Shown: positions 46,279-59,310 of the stretch, piece after piece
How the letters are laid out: each line of letters starts with the position of its first letter
Position numbering within the stretch: the stretch's first letter is position 1
Source: Camarhynchus parvulus
Lineage: Eukaryota > Chordata > Aves > Passeriformes > Thraupidae
Assembly (NCBI RefSeq): GCF_901933205.1
Contig: NC_044572.1
Coordinates: 112,170,965 to 112,234,964, forward strand
Length of the DNA: 64,000 nucleotides
Direction of reading: 5' to 3'
Notes under the pieces: model-generated
What the model saw: the letters and a program-made list of their open reading frames with translations, nothing else
Databases searched by the model: none
What the model was told of the DNA's origin: nothing
Position numbers and translations under genes: made by a program

Positions 46279-49200
46279 GCTGAACATGTAATAATGCAGA
46301 TGGTTTGTACTTGCAAGTTAGTCCTTTCTTCCTTCCTGTTTCCTAAAAGCATTCTTTTTAAACTGTCAAATGTACTGCATTTGCAGATCTGTTAAGCAGA
46401 AAAAATACCTATATCCTCTGATAGTATTTTCCTGTATATTTAGACCAGCAGAAATCTGTCTGGTTTTCCTCTGCATTTGTATGATTTGTCATAATCAAAT
46501 ATCACAGGACTACAAAGGGTTAATGATATCACCATCCATAGTTAAACTGCTGCCCAATGTCACACTGAGATTTTTTGACATTATGTTTTTCAAGGTTTGT
46601 GCTTCATGTGGAACTTTCCAACCTCCCTTCCACTCCCATTTGCATTTTTTCAATTTAAATGCCATTTTAGAGTGTTTTGTCTCCAACTCTAATCTGCCTA
46701 GGTAGCACTGAGTTATTCTTCTGATTTAAATGTTTTTTGCATATTGTCATTCCTGTGGACATTATTTTGCTACCAGAGTATTTCCCAAAGATCTGTATAT
46801 TCCAGCTCTGACTTGAGGTCATATAGATATATAGACATAGATAAAAATAAAAAATAAAAATTAAAAAGGAAGCTTGGCTGGCTTCTTCCTGCACCTTTTT
46901 TAAGTTAGCAGTCTCCACAGTCTAGGACTGTCATTCTGTCATCTTCCACAAACCCTGAATGTAAAGTACTCCCATAACACATCTAATGCATCAGTTCAGA
47001 TAGCAAAGGGGTTTCAAATTAACCAGCTGTGTTTAGAGCCTGTGGAACTGTCATATAAACTACAGGTGCCACTGCAGCTGTGTCACCTCAGCTCACAGTT
47101 ACATAAAGCAGGTGCTTAGACCTTGTGTCAATGTGAATTTATTTTTAATTTCTGCTGCATCTTTCTGCCTCCTCCTCGGAAACTAGATAAAGTTAATGCT
47201 TTTAATTGACAACAAAAACCAGATTTTCCCCATGTCCTGCACAGGGGCTTGTAGCAGGGTCCAAGAGCCTGCACAGAGGCTCACAGCAGGTAAGACAGGC
47301 TGCAGGCAATGACAGTGCCAATCCAGGGTCCTGAATCCATCCATAGTGAGTCCATCTGCTCTGGGCCAAGCAGAGCTTTGTGCAGCATCAGCCCTTGACA
47401 CCTTCAGGAGCTCCAGTTCTCAAACAACACCCCCCTGAACAGGCTGATCACAGGGTATTGGGGTACCTTTTTGGGCTGTGAGTATTCAAATGGGCTTCTG
47501 GAAGAGAAAGAAAGTTGGGTTAATTCATTTATACATGTCTCCATCGTTGTATCTCTGTCAATGTAAATTAAACTTTTTCATTCTGATAGGCACAGTGTGT
47601 GACTTAGAATTCATTATGAATATTTGATAAGGTGTTGTTTATTTGTGGCAAGTTGATTGTTTATTTCTCAGCCACAGATACAACTTCAAGCAGTTACATA
47701 ACCAAGATATACTCACACATATCTGTATATAAATACACAGTTAGGTTCAGTCCATATTCTTAGCCCACAGAGCCAAATTTAAGTAACAGCAAAGTTCCTT
47801 GAGTGATAAGGAGGACACATAGAAGGGGTTCTTGTTAACAAAATGTTTCAAAATTTTTCACCCACATTTTTTGTAAAGCCTGCAATTCTGGAGAAATTCA
47901 GAGGTGCCTTTAACTAATAGGTGAAAAGCCTCTGAGCCAAAAGTGCAGTAGAAAGGCTCAACAAAAAAAGATTTTGTCTGAAAAGCTAAAAACTATGTTC
48001 TAATTTTAATAGTCCTTGAGAGATCTCAATACCCATAAACTGGAGTAGAGCTACAAACATAAATACCAAGTTGAAGTTTCCCTTATCACATAAGAGTTTC
48101 AGCTGAAGCACTTTTTTAACCCAGCACTTGAGTGAATTAAGCAGAAGTGATAATGGATAACCTTCCAAACATTAAATATATTGGCCCTGTAAATTCCCAG
48201 GAGAAAGGTTCCTCTTGCTAAAATGGATTTTATCTGTTTCTAAGAGTTTCCTTCTAAAATTCCACATCCACTCACACAGAACAGAATTAATTATAATCCA
48301 TTGCTTTCACCTTTATTATTACTGAACACCACGTTCAATTTGAGACATAGGTCTGTCACTTCTGCAGAACTATTTCTTGCTTGCTTCTAGTCAGAAGAGT
48401 GCTGAAAGGGAGGAAATAAGGTAATTAAGATAATTCTCCTCACTCATAAGACCATGCACAACATTCAACTAAATTTATATTAATATCACTGAGATATTAG
48501 CTTGTAACTTCTCAGGACAGTTTGAGAGTCAGTGTAAATTGAAGTTGCTCATTTGAAGGAAAATGAAGCTTTAGCATAAGTAGCTCCTTAGAAGTGACAG
48601 TGATTTATTCTATCAAAGAATCTAAGATGAAATCTGGGCAAATCAATGTTACTGTAAAAACATCAGCTTCTATAGAACCTGCTCAAAAAATAAAATGCCT
48701 TTGCTTTAGGACAAACAGTTTTTCAAGTGCTTTTTTAATAGAAATATCTATTCTGCACTGAGCAAAGCATCCAATTCTGAGTATCAGATGATCCACTGAG
48801 CTTACTGCAGTCTTCTCCCCATACAATGGACTTCTTGCTTAGCCTCTACTTGGAGTAGAAGTGTTCTCCTGTCCTTGCCAGCTCCAAGCCATTCTGCACT
48901 GCAGTGGCTTTCTCTAAGGAACACTGGGGCAACACTGAAGAAGCATGAGGATCACATTTGCCACATGGTGGGGCCCAGCTCTTGACCCTGCTGGGCATCA
49001 GCTGCCCTGGTCAAACACAAAAGTCTGGTGTGCCACTAGAGGATATCAGCGAGCTTGTCCCCTTTTACTGCTGATAAAGAATACTCCCTTTTAAGCTGTG
49101 GGAAAGCACAAAATGCCACCCACATTTCCTTTCATAAATGTATTATCCATCCCACATGCAAGTTTTTCAGTCTCCTGCTTATGAAGGGACAGACTGCACA

Positions 49201-50817
49201 GAAGAGTTCAGAGTAGACATAGGGGAGGTCTTTTGCCATACAAACAATTCTGTGACCTAATGCAAAAATGGCATATACAGCCATCCAAACACCCAGTGCA
49301 GTCACCAACCTGCCTGTAGGCCCACAGCCACCACCTTTCCTGCCACCATCAGCTCCATGGGGCAGCACCTGGGAAGTCCTGCTTGGGCCAACCACCCTGG
49401 TGGTGCCTGCAGAAGGTATCCATGCCAGCAGTGGTGGATGACTGACTCAGGACAACTTTGCTTTCCAGGGTCAGTGTCTGCTGCTTCTATCCCTTGGGCA
49501 TGAAGGAACCTTCCCAGACTTGATCCACCATGACTTGAGCTTTTCAGATGATCATTTGTCTGGCATTTGGTTGGATATTTCCTCAACCATCTTTTCATTA
49601 TTTTATCTAGTCATCACTGGTCTCCAGCAGACCTCATATCCATCTAGTGTTAGTTTGAAAAAAGGTCATTTAAGGTTAATAGCTCCCTTTTGAGTTGTAC
49701 TGATTCCTCACAGCTCACAAGTTAGTCTTGTAGCTGTCTGGCAGGCCCTGGGTTTCAAGGGAAGGCTAAATTATCTTCTCCACACAGGCCAGCTTTTAAA
49801 CATCAATCCTCTTCTGGAAGAAGCTCAATATTTGCATTTTCTTCCATATTTTAGCATAAATCTGTTCCTTCCCATCTTGGACAAAACTACACAAAAGCCA
49901 CATAAAACTGAAAGTGGCACTGAGAGAGATTGAAGAGGATCTTTATTTGAAGGCCTTCTCCCACCCAGGGATGAGTACACATTTATAGATTTTAGGAAAT
50001 GAATATAATTGATAAAAAGCACCAATTAGGAGGACAAGTGGTGATGCAATTCTCCCTCAGGTCAGCCCCTTTTCTGAAGCCCCCCATTCAGCACTAGCTG
50101 TGCTTTGTCCATGAGAATGTATCTCCAAGAGTTGTTCTCAGCCTTGGGTCCCAGGAAGAATCAAGATAGCACAGAGCCTTGTACCCCCCAGGGCTTGGAG
50201 CTCTGGAATTTGTTTAGTCCTTCTGCCTAGGGAAAGGCCATGGAAAAGTACTGGGAAAATGAGTCATGAATACAATAGGCTACAAAGGTACAAATATATG
50301 TCCAAATACAGAGAACTTATAAAAGAAAAAAAAGTAGCAAAACCCATACCAGCATCATAACCATGGATTAATTCCCAGTCTGACCAGCTGCACATGCACC
50401 TTTCTGACTTCAGATTAATAACAGAAAACAATTGACATTCCATGATCAGATGCAGCTGGGGGAAAATAATGTGTAAAAAGTCAGTGGCCAATGTCTGCCC
50501 ATTCTATTATTCTATCTCAGTAAGAACTGGAAACTTCTGGGAGAGAAATTGCAAGCCATAAAAGAAGGAATTGTGTAACATGATTTCGTGAACAGGGACT
50601 GTCATTTTCCCCAAACAGAGTTTTTCTCTAATAGGATCAAATATAGAGAATCAATACGTTAGCCCAGATGGGGTTTGTGGTTTCCAGAGAAACCTTTCTG
50701 AAGGAAGGTACACATTTCCTATAAATACAACTGATATTTCAAGATACTATAGCTAAAGAAAACTATAGCTCTGCTCAATTTCATTTTAATTTTGTTACCA
50801 TTTGGTTTGGGAGACCG

Positions 50818-50860
50818 GGAAGGGGAAGAAGAAGGAGAAGAGGAAGGGGAAGGGAATGCT
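50818..50860 (+). repeat. Purine-only (GA-rich) tract
   Basis: An almost uninterrupted G/A run of about 40 bases; the complementary strand is pyrimidine-only. Confidence 0.85.
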
Positions 50861-51239
50861 TTCTGTTCTGACATACTAGAACACAGACCAGGTGGGACTG
50901 GAAAAAGCTGCTTTTCCCCTAGAAATATTGTATCTGTGGGTACAATAAACCCAGAAGGTTAGTGAGCAATAAACAAAAGTATGTTTGTTAGTAGCTTGTG
51001 TTCCTGCTTTTATCAAGTCTCATGTTTCTTTGCCAGAAGGAATATCATTAGTTTTCCTGCTTTACCTTCCAAATTTATTCAAGTTGTAGGAACTGGGGAA
51101 GTTATTCCTCAATTACACTTTTATTCATTTAAATAGAAAAACATAGGTATACAGAGACACACAGAGTGTGAGATAATTTTGATATAAGTAATATGTGTAA
51201 ACAATATATTAATAGTTAATAGTTTATTATATATTTTGG

Positions 51240-51277
51240 AGGTTTATAGATAAGTATATATGTACATCTATAAACCT
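51240..51277. repeat. Perfect 12-bp hairpin with 14-base loop
   Basis: AGGTTTATAGAT (51240-51251) and its exact reverse complement (51266-51277). The AT-rich loop is itself nearly self-complementary. Confidence 0.9.
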
Positions 51278-53952
51278 TTTTTTCTGTAGAAAGATGCATG
51301 GAATCAGCATTTAAAGTTGTTGCATATCTCACAGTTTCACTGTAATCTAGTAACTTTTTACTGAATTCTCTGTTTTCCCAGTTCACCTCACTCTTTCATC
51401 TCCCTTCACTTCCAGTGCTATGAGTAAGTAAAACTATAGCAACTTCCCATGTAAATTTTTTCCAGAGGTCTCCAGTATAGTAACACAGTACAAGTGCTCA
51501 CTCTTTAGTATTATGAGTATACAAGTCCCCTCCAGGTTTTGTTTTATGGAAGTGGTGAAGATTTCCTGGCCAGAGAAAGAACAAATTCCTTAGAAATTGC
51601 CATTTTATGGACTCCTCACTACAAACAGTTAATTCAAATAGCTTAGTTCATCAAGAAGTTTTCTTGTAAACTGTTGTGTGTTATCTGTTCTTCTCCCCTT
51701 ATCCATCTGCTCTTTGCTGACCACTCACATTCATCTTTGCGAACAAGGTTTTTTACACAGGAATTTTTTAATTTCAGCCTCCCTGTAAATAGGCCATCTG
51801 AAATTAATTCTCAGCACATCACTCACATACAGTTTTAATGGTACAATAAAATACATATATATGAAAAAATAGCAGCGATTTTTTTCAATCTGTTTAGCTC
51901 ATTTTATTAACTGTGGGAAGCAGCAGTGTAGCAGCCTCTGGCAAATAAAAAGGAGCAGATGTTGCACTGAGGAAGGGAGATTATTTTCCTTTTTATATTC
52001 AGCATCTGCTTTACTCTCCTTTGACCTGTTGAAAGATTAAGCTTCAGTGAGACTGTTTGCACTTAGATCTTCCTGAAGCCTCCTCTTACCAGGAAGGATT
52101 CTATGACTATTAAGAAGGATTTGATGATCTACCTATTCAATATTAAAAAAAGATAATAGACAATTCTGCTGCTTCTTTGTTTCAAAAATAGCATGTTCCC
52201 TTCCTGTCACCTGGCCACTGCTTTGTGTAGAAAAAGCACTGTACTGAGCATTAAGACATTTTCCCTTTGTAGAGCTTTTGCTTGTAGACTTGGGTCAATA
52301 ATAAAACCAGGCATAAATATACAAGACTAAGTATGAAGACTACATTATGTGTCTGTTACCACTGTGCAAAGTTTCTCATCTTGAAAATGCTAATGTTCGA
52401 ATATTAATGGCAGACAAGTGACCTCTTGTGAACTCTTCTGGTTGCATGCATCAGTTTTGTCCAGACTGTGCTTCAAATGCAAATGCTGGGAGAAGTAATT
52501 ATTGATGGATGCAGCTTTTGATGACTGAAATAGAGACATACAGAAGATTTAGCAAAAGCCTTGGCCCAGAAAGCATATTAACAACATATTAAACATAATC
52601 AAATAATTTTTTAATGCATCTTATTTCTTTTTCTAGTATATGGAATATTTCTTTCCAATAAATAGATAAAAAAACAATGTAAAACCAGTTATTGATCTCT
52701 CTGAGTGTGGATTGAAGGCACTTGAGATGGTGGTTCATGTTCAGACTCGGGTGTTTATTATTTCTTATCAGTAAAACAGTCTAACAACTATGAGTTTGGC
52801 AGCTTTTCATTAGAAGGGACAAAATGGCTAACAATCTCTTATTGCAAGGTCTTTTAAGACTAAACTATCCAATTAAGAACTGACACCTAGATTATTTTCC
52901 CTTTTAACCCAATAACTGATCCCAAACAGCCTGCAATGGGAACTTTACTGTCCAATTGCAAAACATCACCCAAACCCATGAAGAAGAATGAAGAAAAGAA
53001 AAAGGTAAAGAAGAACAACCTGCCTCTACCCTAAAACCTCCATCTTGCTTCATATTTATTTCTGTATTCTAAAATCCCAAACTCTAAGTTTTCTACCCTG
53101 TGATATTATACACTTCTAACTACACACCCATAATCCCAGTACTGTCAGTCAATTTTTGAAGCCTTCTTCACAGCCTCAAGTCAAATGCAGTTTTCTCTTG
53201 TGGGTCTTTGCCTTTAAACACACAAAGTTAAAATTCTCAGCATCCAGGATTCCAACACTATCCTTTACAGCTGCTTCTCTGATGCTGCAAACAGATGAGC
53301 TGACTGTTGTAGTCCAATAATGTCACAGAAACACCCTCTATGTCATACATTCCATCAGTTAAAGTATGGACTCTCTGGTACCATTGAGATGACTCTAGGT
53401 TACTGGTGTGAAAGGAGGAACTGAAGGGAAACCATCCCCTCCAGTGGTGAATATCATCTATTTCCACCAAGCTGTACCACCTTTACTGGGGTAACAGTCT
53501 AGATCCATCTGAGTATAAATGTTCATGGAAGTCTGCTATAAATCCTACATTACAGTAGAAATTTTTACATTTTGATTTGAAGAAATTGATCATCTACTCT
53601 TCTTTCTATCCCATAAGAAAACATTAACTTTATATACTTTGTAAAAACAATGACTACAAAGCAAAGAAAAACTGGAAAGACAGAGTCCATGCTGCAGAAC
53701 CTTGAATCTTGTCAGAAGGATTTTGGGGTTTTTTATGATGAAAGGAAAATATATTGTCATGCTCTCACAGACCTCATTCAATATTTCTGTGGTAACTCTT
53801 GAACTAATAGGGTCCTATCTGTTTAAGGAGAGCCTGAGCAGACAAATGAGTAAAGGCAGACAGACCAGAGGAAGAGCAACCAGCAAAACAACTCTCTCAT
53901 GATCATCTTTGCATGACTCTCTTATTTTAGATACCTTTTCCTGATCCTTTCT

Positions 53953-53978
53953 CATTTTCTGATAAACATCAGAAAATG
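53953..53978. repeat. Perfect 11-bp hairpin with 4-base loop
   Basis: CATTTTCTGAT (53953-53963), loop AAAC, then ATCAGAAAATG (53968-53978). Confidence 0.9.
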
Positions 53979-54274
53979 TATCTTTTCACACCTATTTCTG
54001 CAATTCCACACCTGCCAGTTAGATGAGGTCCTTGGAAGAGGAGACAATAGGGCATGGCACAGCACTACCCAGATTCGGGCTGGCAGCTCCTCTTCACAGC
54101 CATTCAGCACCACCCTGAACAGCTCTGGGCATCAGAACAGGACTCAAGGCAGCCACATGATGCAGCAATTTTTGGTAGGAATTCTCATTTTAATTACTAT
54201 CCTAGGGGCCTTCCAGAATTAACTTCCCCTACGCTTGTTTGGAACAGGAGTCCTGGTACAATTACTGTGTGATA

Positions 54275-54330
54275 GTGATGATTATGAAAATGATGATAAT
54301 TATTATAATAATGATTATTATAATAATAAC
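54275..54330 (+). repeat. (ATT/ATG)n trinucleotide-like simple repeat
   Basis: Irregular TGATGAT, ATTATAAT and AATAATAAC units over about 55 bp. Confidence 0.88.
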
Positions 54331-56662
54331 AATTTCATCTGGTCATTGCAAGGACTGTGTGTTCTTGTATGGCTGGAACACATTACAAATTCCAAAGACA
54401 GAGGCTTTCCCAACAGACTACTCTGTATTTAAAAGGTGTGTAAGTAACATATGCTATCATAAGGTCTTAATACAGAAAAGCTGTTATTAGGAGCACGATG
54501 TTTGTGCTGCTGGTATCTGAAATTAAATTAGATATTGCTTTCATAGTCACACACGTATGGACATACTTAATTTCTTTGCATTTTTTCAAGAGGACAACTA
54601 TAACTTTTCCCCAAAAATATCACATTATTTCCTTAAGCTTTAATGATTCAGCAATTATGACCTCCTAAAGTAACAGACAGAAGTGTCTTGAGTACCTTAC
54701 AATGTCAAAATAGTATCTAAGTTTTAAGTGTTCAATAATTATGCCCCCCTAAAACAACAGGATTTTCACTTAGAGACCAAGAGGGGCTGAGCATGTAGCT
54801 TTCATTAGGCCTCAGTTTCAATGATGAAAAAGTGTGTTACAACAGATTATCTGAGTGTGCACCTGAACTCTGAGAGAATGCACACTTTGAGTGACTTTGC
54901 TCTCTTTTGAAAATGGGGAAAACTTCCTTGTGCATCATCAGTGATCATCAGAGAAATTAGATCAGAGCAACCAACTCACTATAAATTATTGCACTCTTGC
55001 TAACTGCAAAATATCTTTCTCCAGTAAACAAGAGCTGTGAGAAAAAAACATACCTGGTTGTGGAGAGTTGCTCCCTTGACATAATACTGTTGGAGGAGTA
55101 TCATCATGGATTTTAAAAATATACTTCGATTATTTTTTTTCCTAGGACTGCAGACAGAGTTGGGAAATTTATCCTGAAATTTAAGGTCTCACAGAAATGT
55201 TTTTAAATATATGACAACAAAGACATATTGATGGCAAAAGAATTTTTGGAACAATTCTTGATACATGATGATAGAAGCAAGCTAAAGATTCTGAATACGA
55301 AGACTTCAGTAGCTAGTCAAAATTACTTACTCCTGCTTCAACATCACCTCAGTTGAACCTGGAGGACAGGGAGTGTATTCACAAGTGGATTCAGTATCTG
55401 GTATGCCTCTTGCCAATGAAGTTCCATTATACAGAGAAAATGTGGTTTTCTAAATAGGGAAGGAAATATTGCTAAACATTTGTTTCTCGCTGGATTAATT
55501 ATTTATACTGTGCCACCTCACCCAGAAATTTAACAGATGCATTACAGACTTTATGAGGATTGTGCTGGTATGTCATGCACAAAAGAGGAAGGAAAGATTA
55601 CTGCTAATCTTAGAAACAGCTGTCAGAGCTGCAATTATAAACCCCTTGAAATATCACTCAATAAAAACTGTATGAAGAATTTTACATTTTAACTGTTTCT
55701 AATATCAGTTTTAGAGCCTCTACCAAGCAGTGTGCTCATAGTGTGTGCTGCAACCCTTAGAAATAACTTGCTTGGGATTTTAGATCACAGCAAGATCTCC
55801 CAATGCAGCATTTATCCTTATCATATACAAGAGAAAATTAATTTGAATCATGTCAATGACAAAATCTCTCAGGATGCAACCACTGTCCATAGAGACAACA
55901 AGCAGGAAAGCGTAGCCAAATCCTGCAAGACCCATAGTGGCCAGTAGGAATGATCCAATTACAGTGCAGATTCAGCAACTCACATTGATTGTTCATGTTC
56001 CATAACAGGTACGTTCAAAGAAAAGATATTCAACCCCTACCAATGTCTGTAGGATGAAAACAATAGCCGTGTTTGGAAACTTGCCAGTATTAGTCTTAGG
56101 CACTCTGAATGTCTTTGAAAATTTAGTCATCTCCAGTATAATTTTTGGGGAAAGTTCTTTTTGAGCTTGATGGCTGTTTAACATAAAGAAAATAAGAGAG
56201 ATATGTGTGTGTGTGTGTCTATATGTACACTCAACTTTATATATCTATAATTGGGAGTCACTCTGACAATAAGGAAAATAATATCTAAATAAAAAACTGG
56301 AACTCCAAGACAGTTCTCTCAGCCCTCCTTTGTTCGAGATGAGAGGGATTGGGAATGGGGATACAGCCAGATAAGCCTCAGCAATCTGGGACCTCAGCTC
56401 CTTAATTAGAGCCTCTTCAGTCCTGTGGAGCTGCAGCACAGGGAGCAGAGTGCTCTGCAGAGAGTGCGCAGCTGCAGGATGGTTCCCTGTCTGTCAAATT
56501 AGAGCCCCAGCTTGATCAGCTGAAGCCGGTGTTAATAAGCCAGATGTGAAACATGGCAAATGCCTGACTGGTACAAGACCCACTCCTCTCCCACACCTAT
56601 TTATGGGTCTAGAAGGCACAATAGTCTTTCACAGAGCTGACAAACTGGAGTAGCAACTTTGC
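54331..56662. other. Intergenic stretch, no gene recognised
   Basis: AT-rich and unique-looking. Contains a short (TG)n run at about 56203-56218. Confidence 0.55.
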
Positions 56663-57075
56663 TGTGAGATTAGAAGTTTGAAACAAATATGCAAAATAAG
56701 CAATAATGTTGAGAATCTTAGTGAAACTTCTGCTTGCTTTGATTGCTTCTAGGAGGACAAGGAGGCCATTCCCCAAGGAGGCCATTCCCCAATTCCCAAG
56801 GTGGAGTTTGGCTGTAGGAGAGGTATCCAGCAACACAAACTCCATATTCCTCCAGGAAAATATGATTTGTTGTAACAGCCCTTCACACACCAAACCCCTG
56901 GGTGAAGCCACCAACCTTTTGTCCACGAAGGCTGAACATAACCCCAAGAAAAGGGATAAAAACCAAGACTCTCTGTGTGTAAAATAAATAAATTCTTGGG
57001 TTACTTTTACATAGATGTCATTCTTCTTTGCCAGCAGTAAGGATTTTGAGCATGGCAGCACCAAAATGTGAGACA
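56663..57075 (+). mobile_element. Possible endogenous-retrovirus LTR (ends uncertain)
   Basis: The signal order is LTR-like on plus: a possible TG start (TGTGAGAT), U3-like sequence with a 16-bp tandem duplication (AAGGAGGCCATTCCCC), a TATA-like GGATAAAAA at about 56954, AATAAA at 56983 some 27 bases later, then a short U5-like part ending near a CA at 57075 (or 57060). I find no flanking target-site duplication, so the termini are guesses. The 155-codon minus ORF over this stretch is not credible as a gene. Confidence 0.42.
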
Positions 57076-59154
57076 CTCCAGTACAGACTTCAAAGCACTG
57101 TGATAGGCTGCCAACACTTCCCAGGCTGAGCTCCTCTTGCTTGAATGCTAAGCAGAGGGATGGTGAGAATGGTCTGGTGGTGGTAACCTCTCCACATTAA
57201 GCAGGATGTCTTCCAGATTTAGGTTGTAGAGAGAAGCAGGATTTGAAATAGCTCTCTCCACCAAAAAGCCACTAGTTAGTTGCCGGTTACAAGCTTTGCA
57301 GTTCCTGTCCATGTACAATTCCTTCTCTCAACTGGAGTCCTGTTCAGTACCAGACAGTTCTGGGCTTTTAAGAACTTCCTTTATTAGTGTGGTATTATGT
57401 AATTTTCCTTCATTAACTTATTAACTCTCTTGTAATCTTAAGATGAAGGCCACATCATTTTTTGTTCAAACTAACGGTAAAATAACTCCTTTATTCATTT
57501 GATCTTTATTAAAATTTACAAGGGCATTATTTGTACAGGAAAAATAATCCTGTGTTTGTACAAAGACAATACAGAAAATTTGACAGAAAGATAGAAGAAA
57601 ACATTAATAAGTTAACTCTTCATCAAGCTGCAATTATTTCCATGTCTTTCAAATAAAAATGAAAAATGTTAATAACACCATATTTAGAGTGAGGTATTAT
57701 TAGATTCTTCATAAATCACATCTGTTTATCTTAAGCCTTTAATCAGAGCCTACTAGCCAAAATTATTGCACATATCAAATCCATCTTCTGACTGCTGTCC
57801 ATCTCATCACTGCAAATCATTGCCAAATTTCAGTAACTCATAAGCCAGTAAAATTATCAAGAAAAAATTGAAAACCAGTGCAATACATGAAATCTCTTGC
57901 TATAGAATTATGTGTAAAGGAGGACAGATTCTACTGCTGAGATTCAAGGCCATGCCAAAGTTTAGGATCCAAAATCAAGTCTAGATAAAATCCTGTCAAC
58001 CACCTTCAGGGTATTCAAAGGGAGTTCAGTAGCTAAAACACAGACCAACAGATATCAATGCCATTATTTATGGAAAACCAGATATAAAAGATGGGATAGG
58101 GACAACAAAGAGTGGAGATGAAAATCCTGCTCTGATTCTTCATTGCTTGTTATGCCATTCAAGACAGGGTTTGTCAGATCTAACTCCTTGCTACATTAGT
58201 TTATATTTATTTTTTTACATTAAGATGAGCTATAATTCAGGAAAACTAAGTCCTAGGAAAATTCCCTGTATGGTCCAAATCTAATTTTGTACCCCACTTC
58301 TGTACCAAGCCAGCAGCTTGGGGTGTACTGAGACATTATCCCTGCCTATTGCATAGACACCACAATGTTATCATGTAGCTGTAGGTATTCTGACCCAATT
58401 GAAGATCAGCACTGGGAGAGAATTTGGGTGCATAACAGAATTAACCTGGCTGAGAAAACAAGAGGAAATCAATAACCCATCTTTAATTTCAGATTTTTTG
58501 GTCTAAAAATCAAGCTAAATTCAGCTGATAGAACAAATGCACAAAATTCAAGATGCTCTAATTAGCCTGATGATTTTACACACATTTTGTTTGAAAAGGG
58601 CCCAAGCCACCAGAGAATGTGGCCCTGTACCACACTATAGCAGTGTAAGAGGGAGGGAAGGCATATGCAGGTAAATGCTTTGCTGTTTGTCTAAATTCAA
58701 GAACATTTTCTTGTAATAAGCTTTGTGTCACCCAAAGGGCAGAGATTTATTCCATTATAAAACCACTTACCAATGACAAACTACTTACCCTTGGACCACA
58801 TTGATGGTTCCCTGGCGCAAACAGCTCTGCTCTCAAACAAGCCTTACCTTGGAGGCTCTAGAGCGACTGAAGGCCACAACATCCACTCACCACAGGGGCC
58901 AGGGACAGAGCCTGGAGTCCTTCACACTCCTTTGGTGCCCAAAAAGTACCCAACTCTTTTTGGATACCTGCCTGCAACATCAGGCAATTCATTTAAGGTA
59001 GCCTTTTAGGTTAATGTAACAAAACAGATCAACTTGACAGTGGGCTACCAACAGATTGATTTTCTCTGCTACTCGTAATTGGAGGAAGGAGAAAACTCTC
59101 ACATCATCCTAACTTCCAAAATCTTTCTGGAAGAAGGTCAAAGATTATTCTGCC
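57076..59154. other. Intergenic stretch, no gene recognised
   Basis: Unique-looking; slightly GC-richer at 57110-57360 and 58790-58990. No repeat family is identified. Confidence 0.55.
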
Positions 59155-59310
59155 TCCCATCCCTGGAGGTGTTCAAGGCCAGGCTAGATGGACCTCTGAG
59201 CAACAGGACTGGTGTGGTGAGAGGTGCTCTTGCCCATGTCAGGATGTTAGAACAAATTATCATTATCTTCAAGGTCCCTGCCAACTCAAATTATTCTGTG
59301 ATTGTAATAG
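59155..59310 (+). mobile_element. CR1 3'-end fragment
   Basis: The segment encodes 'LEVFKARLDGPLSN', the C-terminal signature of CR1 ORF2. A gapped 3' UTR follows, ending 'attctgtgattgtaat'. Confidence 0.9.

Larger units (their letters stand above)
46279..54274. other. Long intergenic stretch (8 kb), no gene recognised
   Basis: Mostly AT-rich and unique-looking. GC-richer patches lie at 47215-47420 and 48870-49560, but I cannot match them to a gene or a repeat. Short features are a purine tract (50818-50860), two perfect hairpins (51240-51277, 53953-53978) and AT-rich simple sequence near 46820-46865. No CR1 or LTR is recognised in this interval. Confidence 0.5.

Noticed and set aside
47215..47420. 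GC-richer patch that might be an exon or LTR
   Set aside because: No LTR signals, no splice-bounded open frame, and no family recognised.
48870..49560. GC-richer patch with 87- and 98-codon minus ORFs
   Set aside because: Overlapping frames with no domain and no supporting signals.
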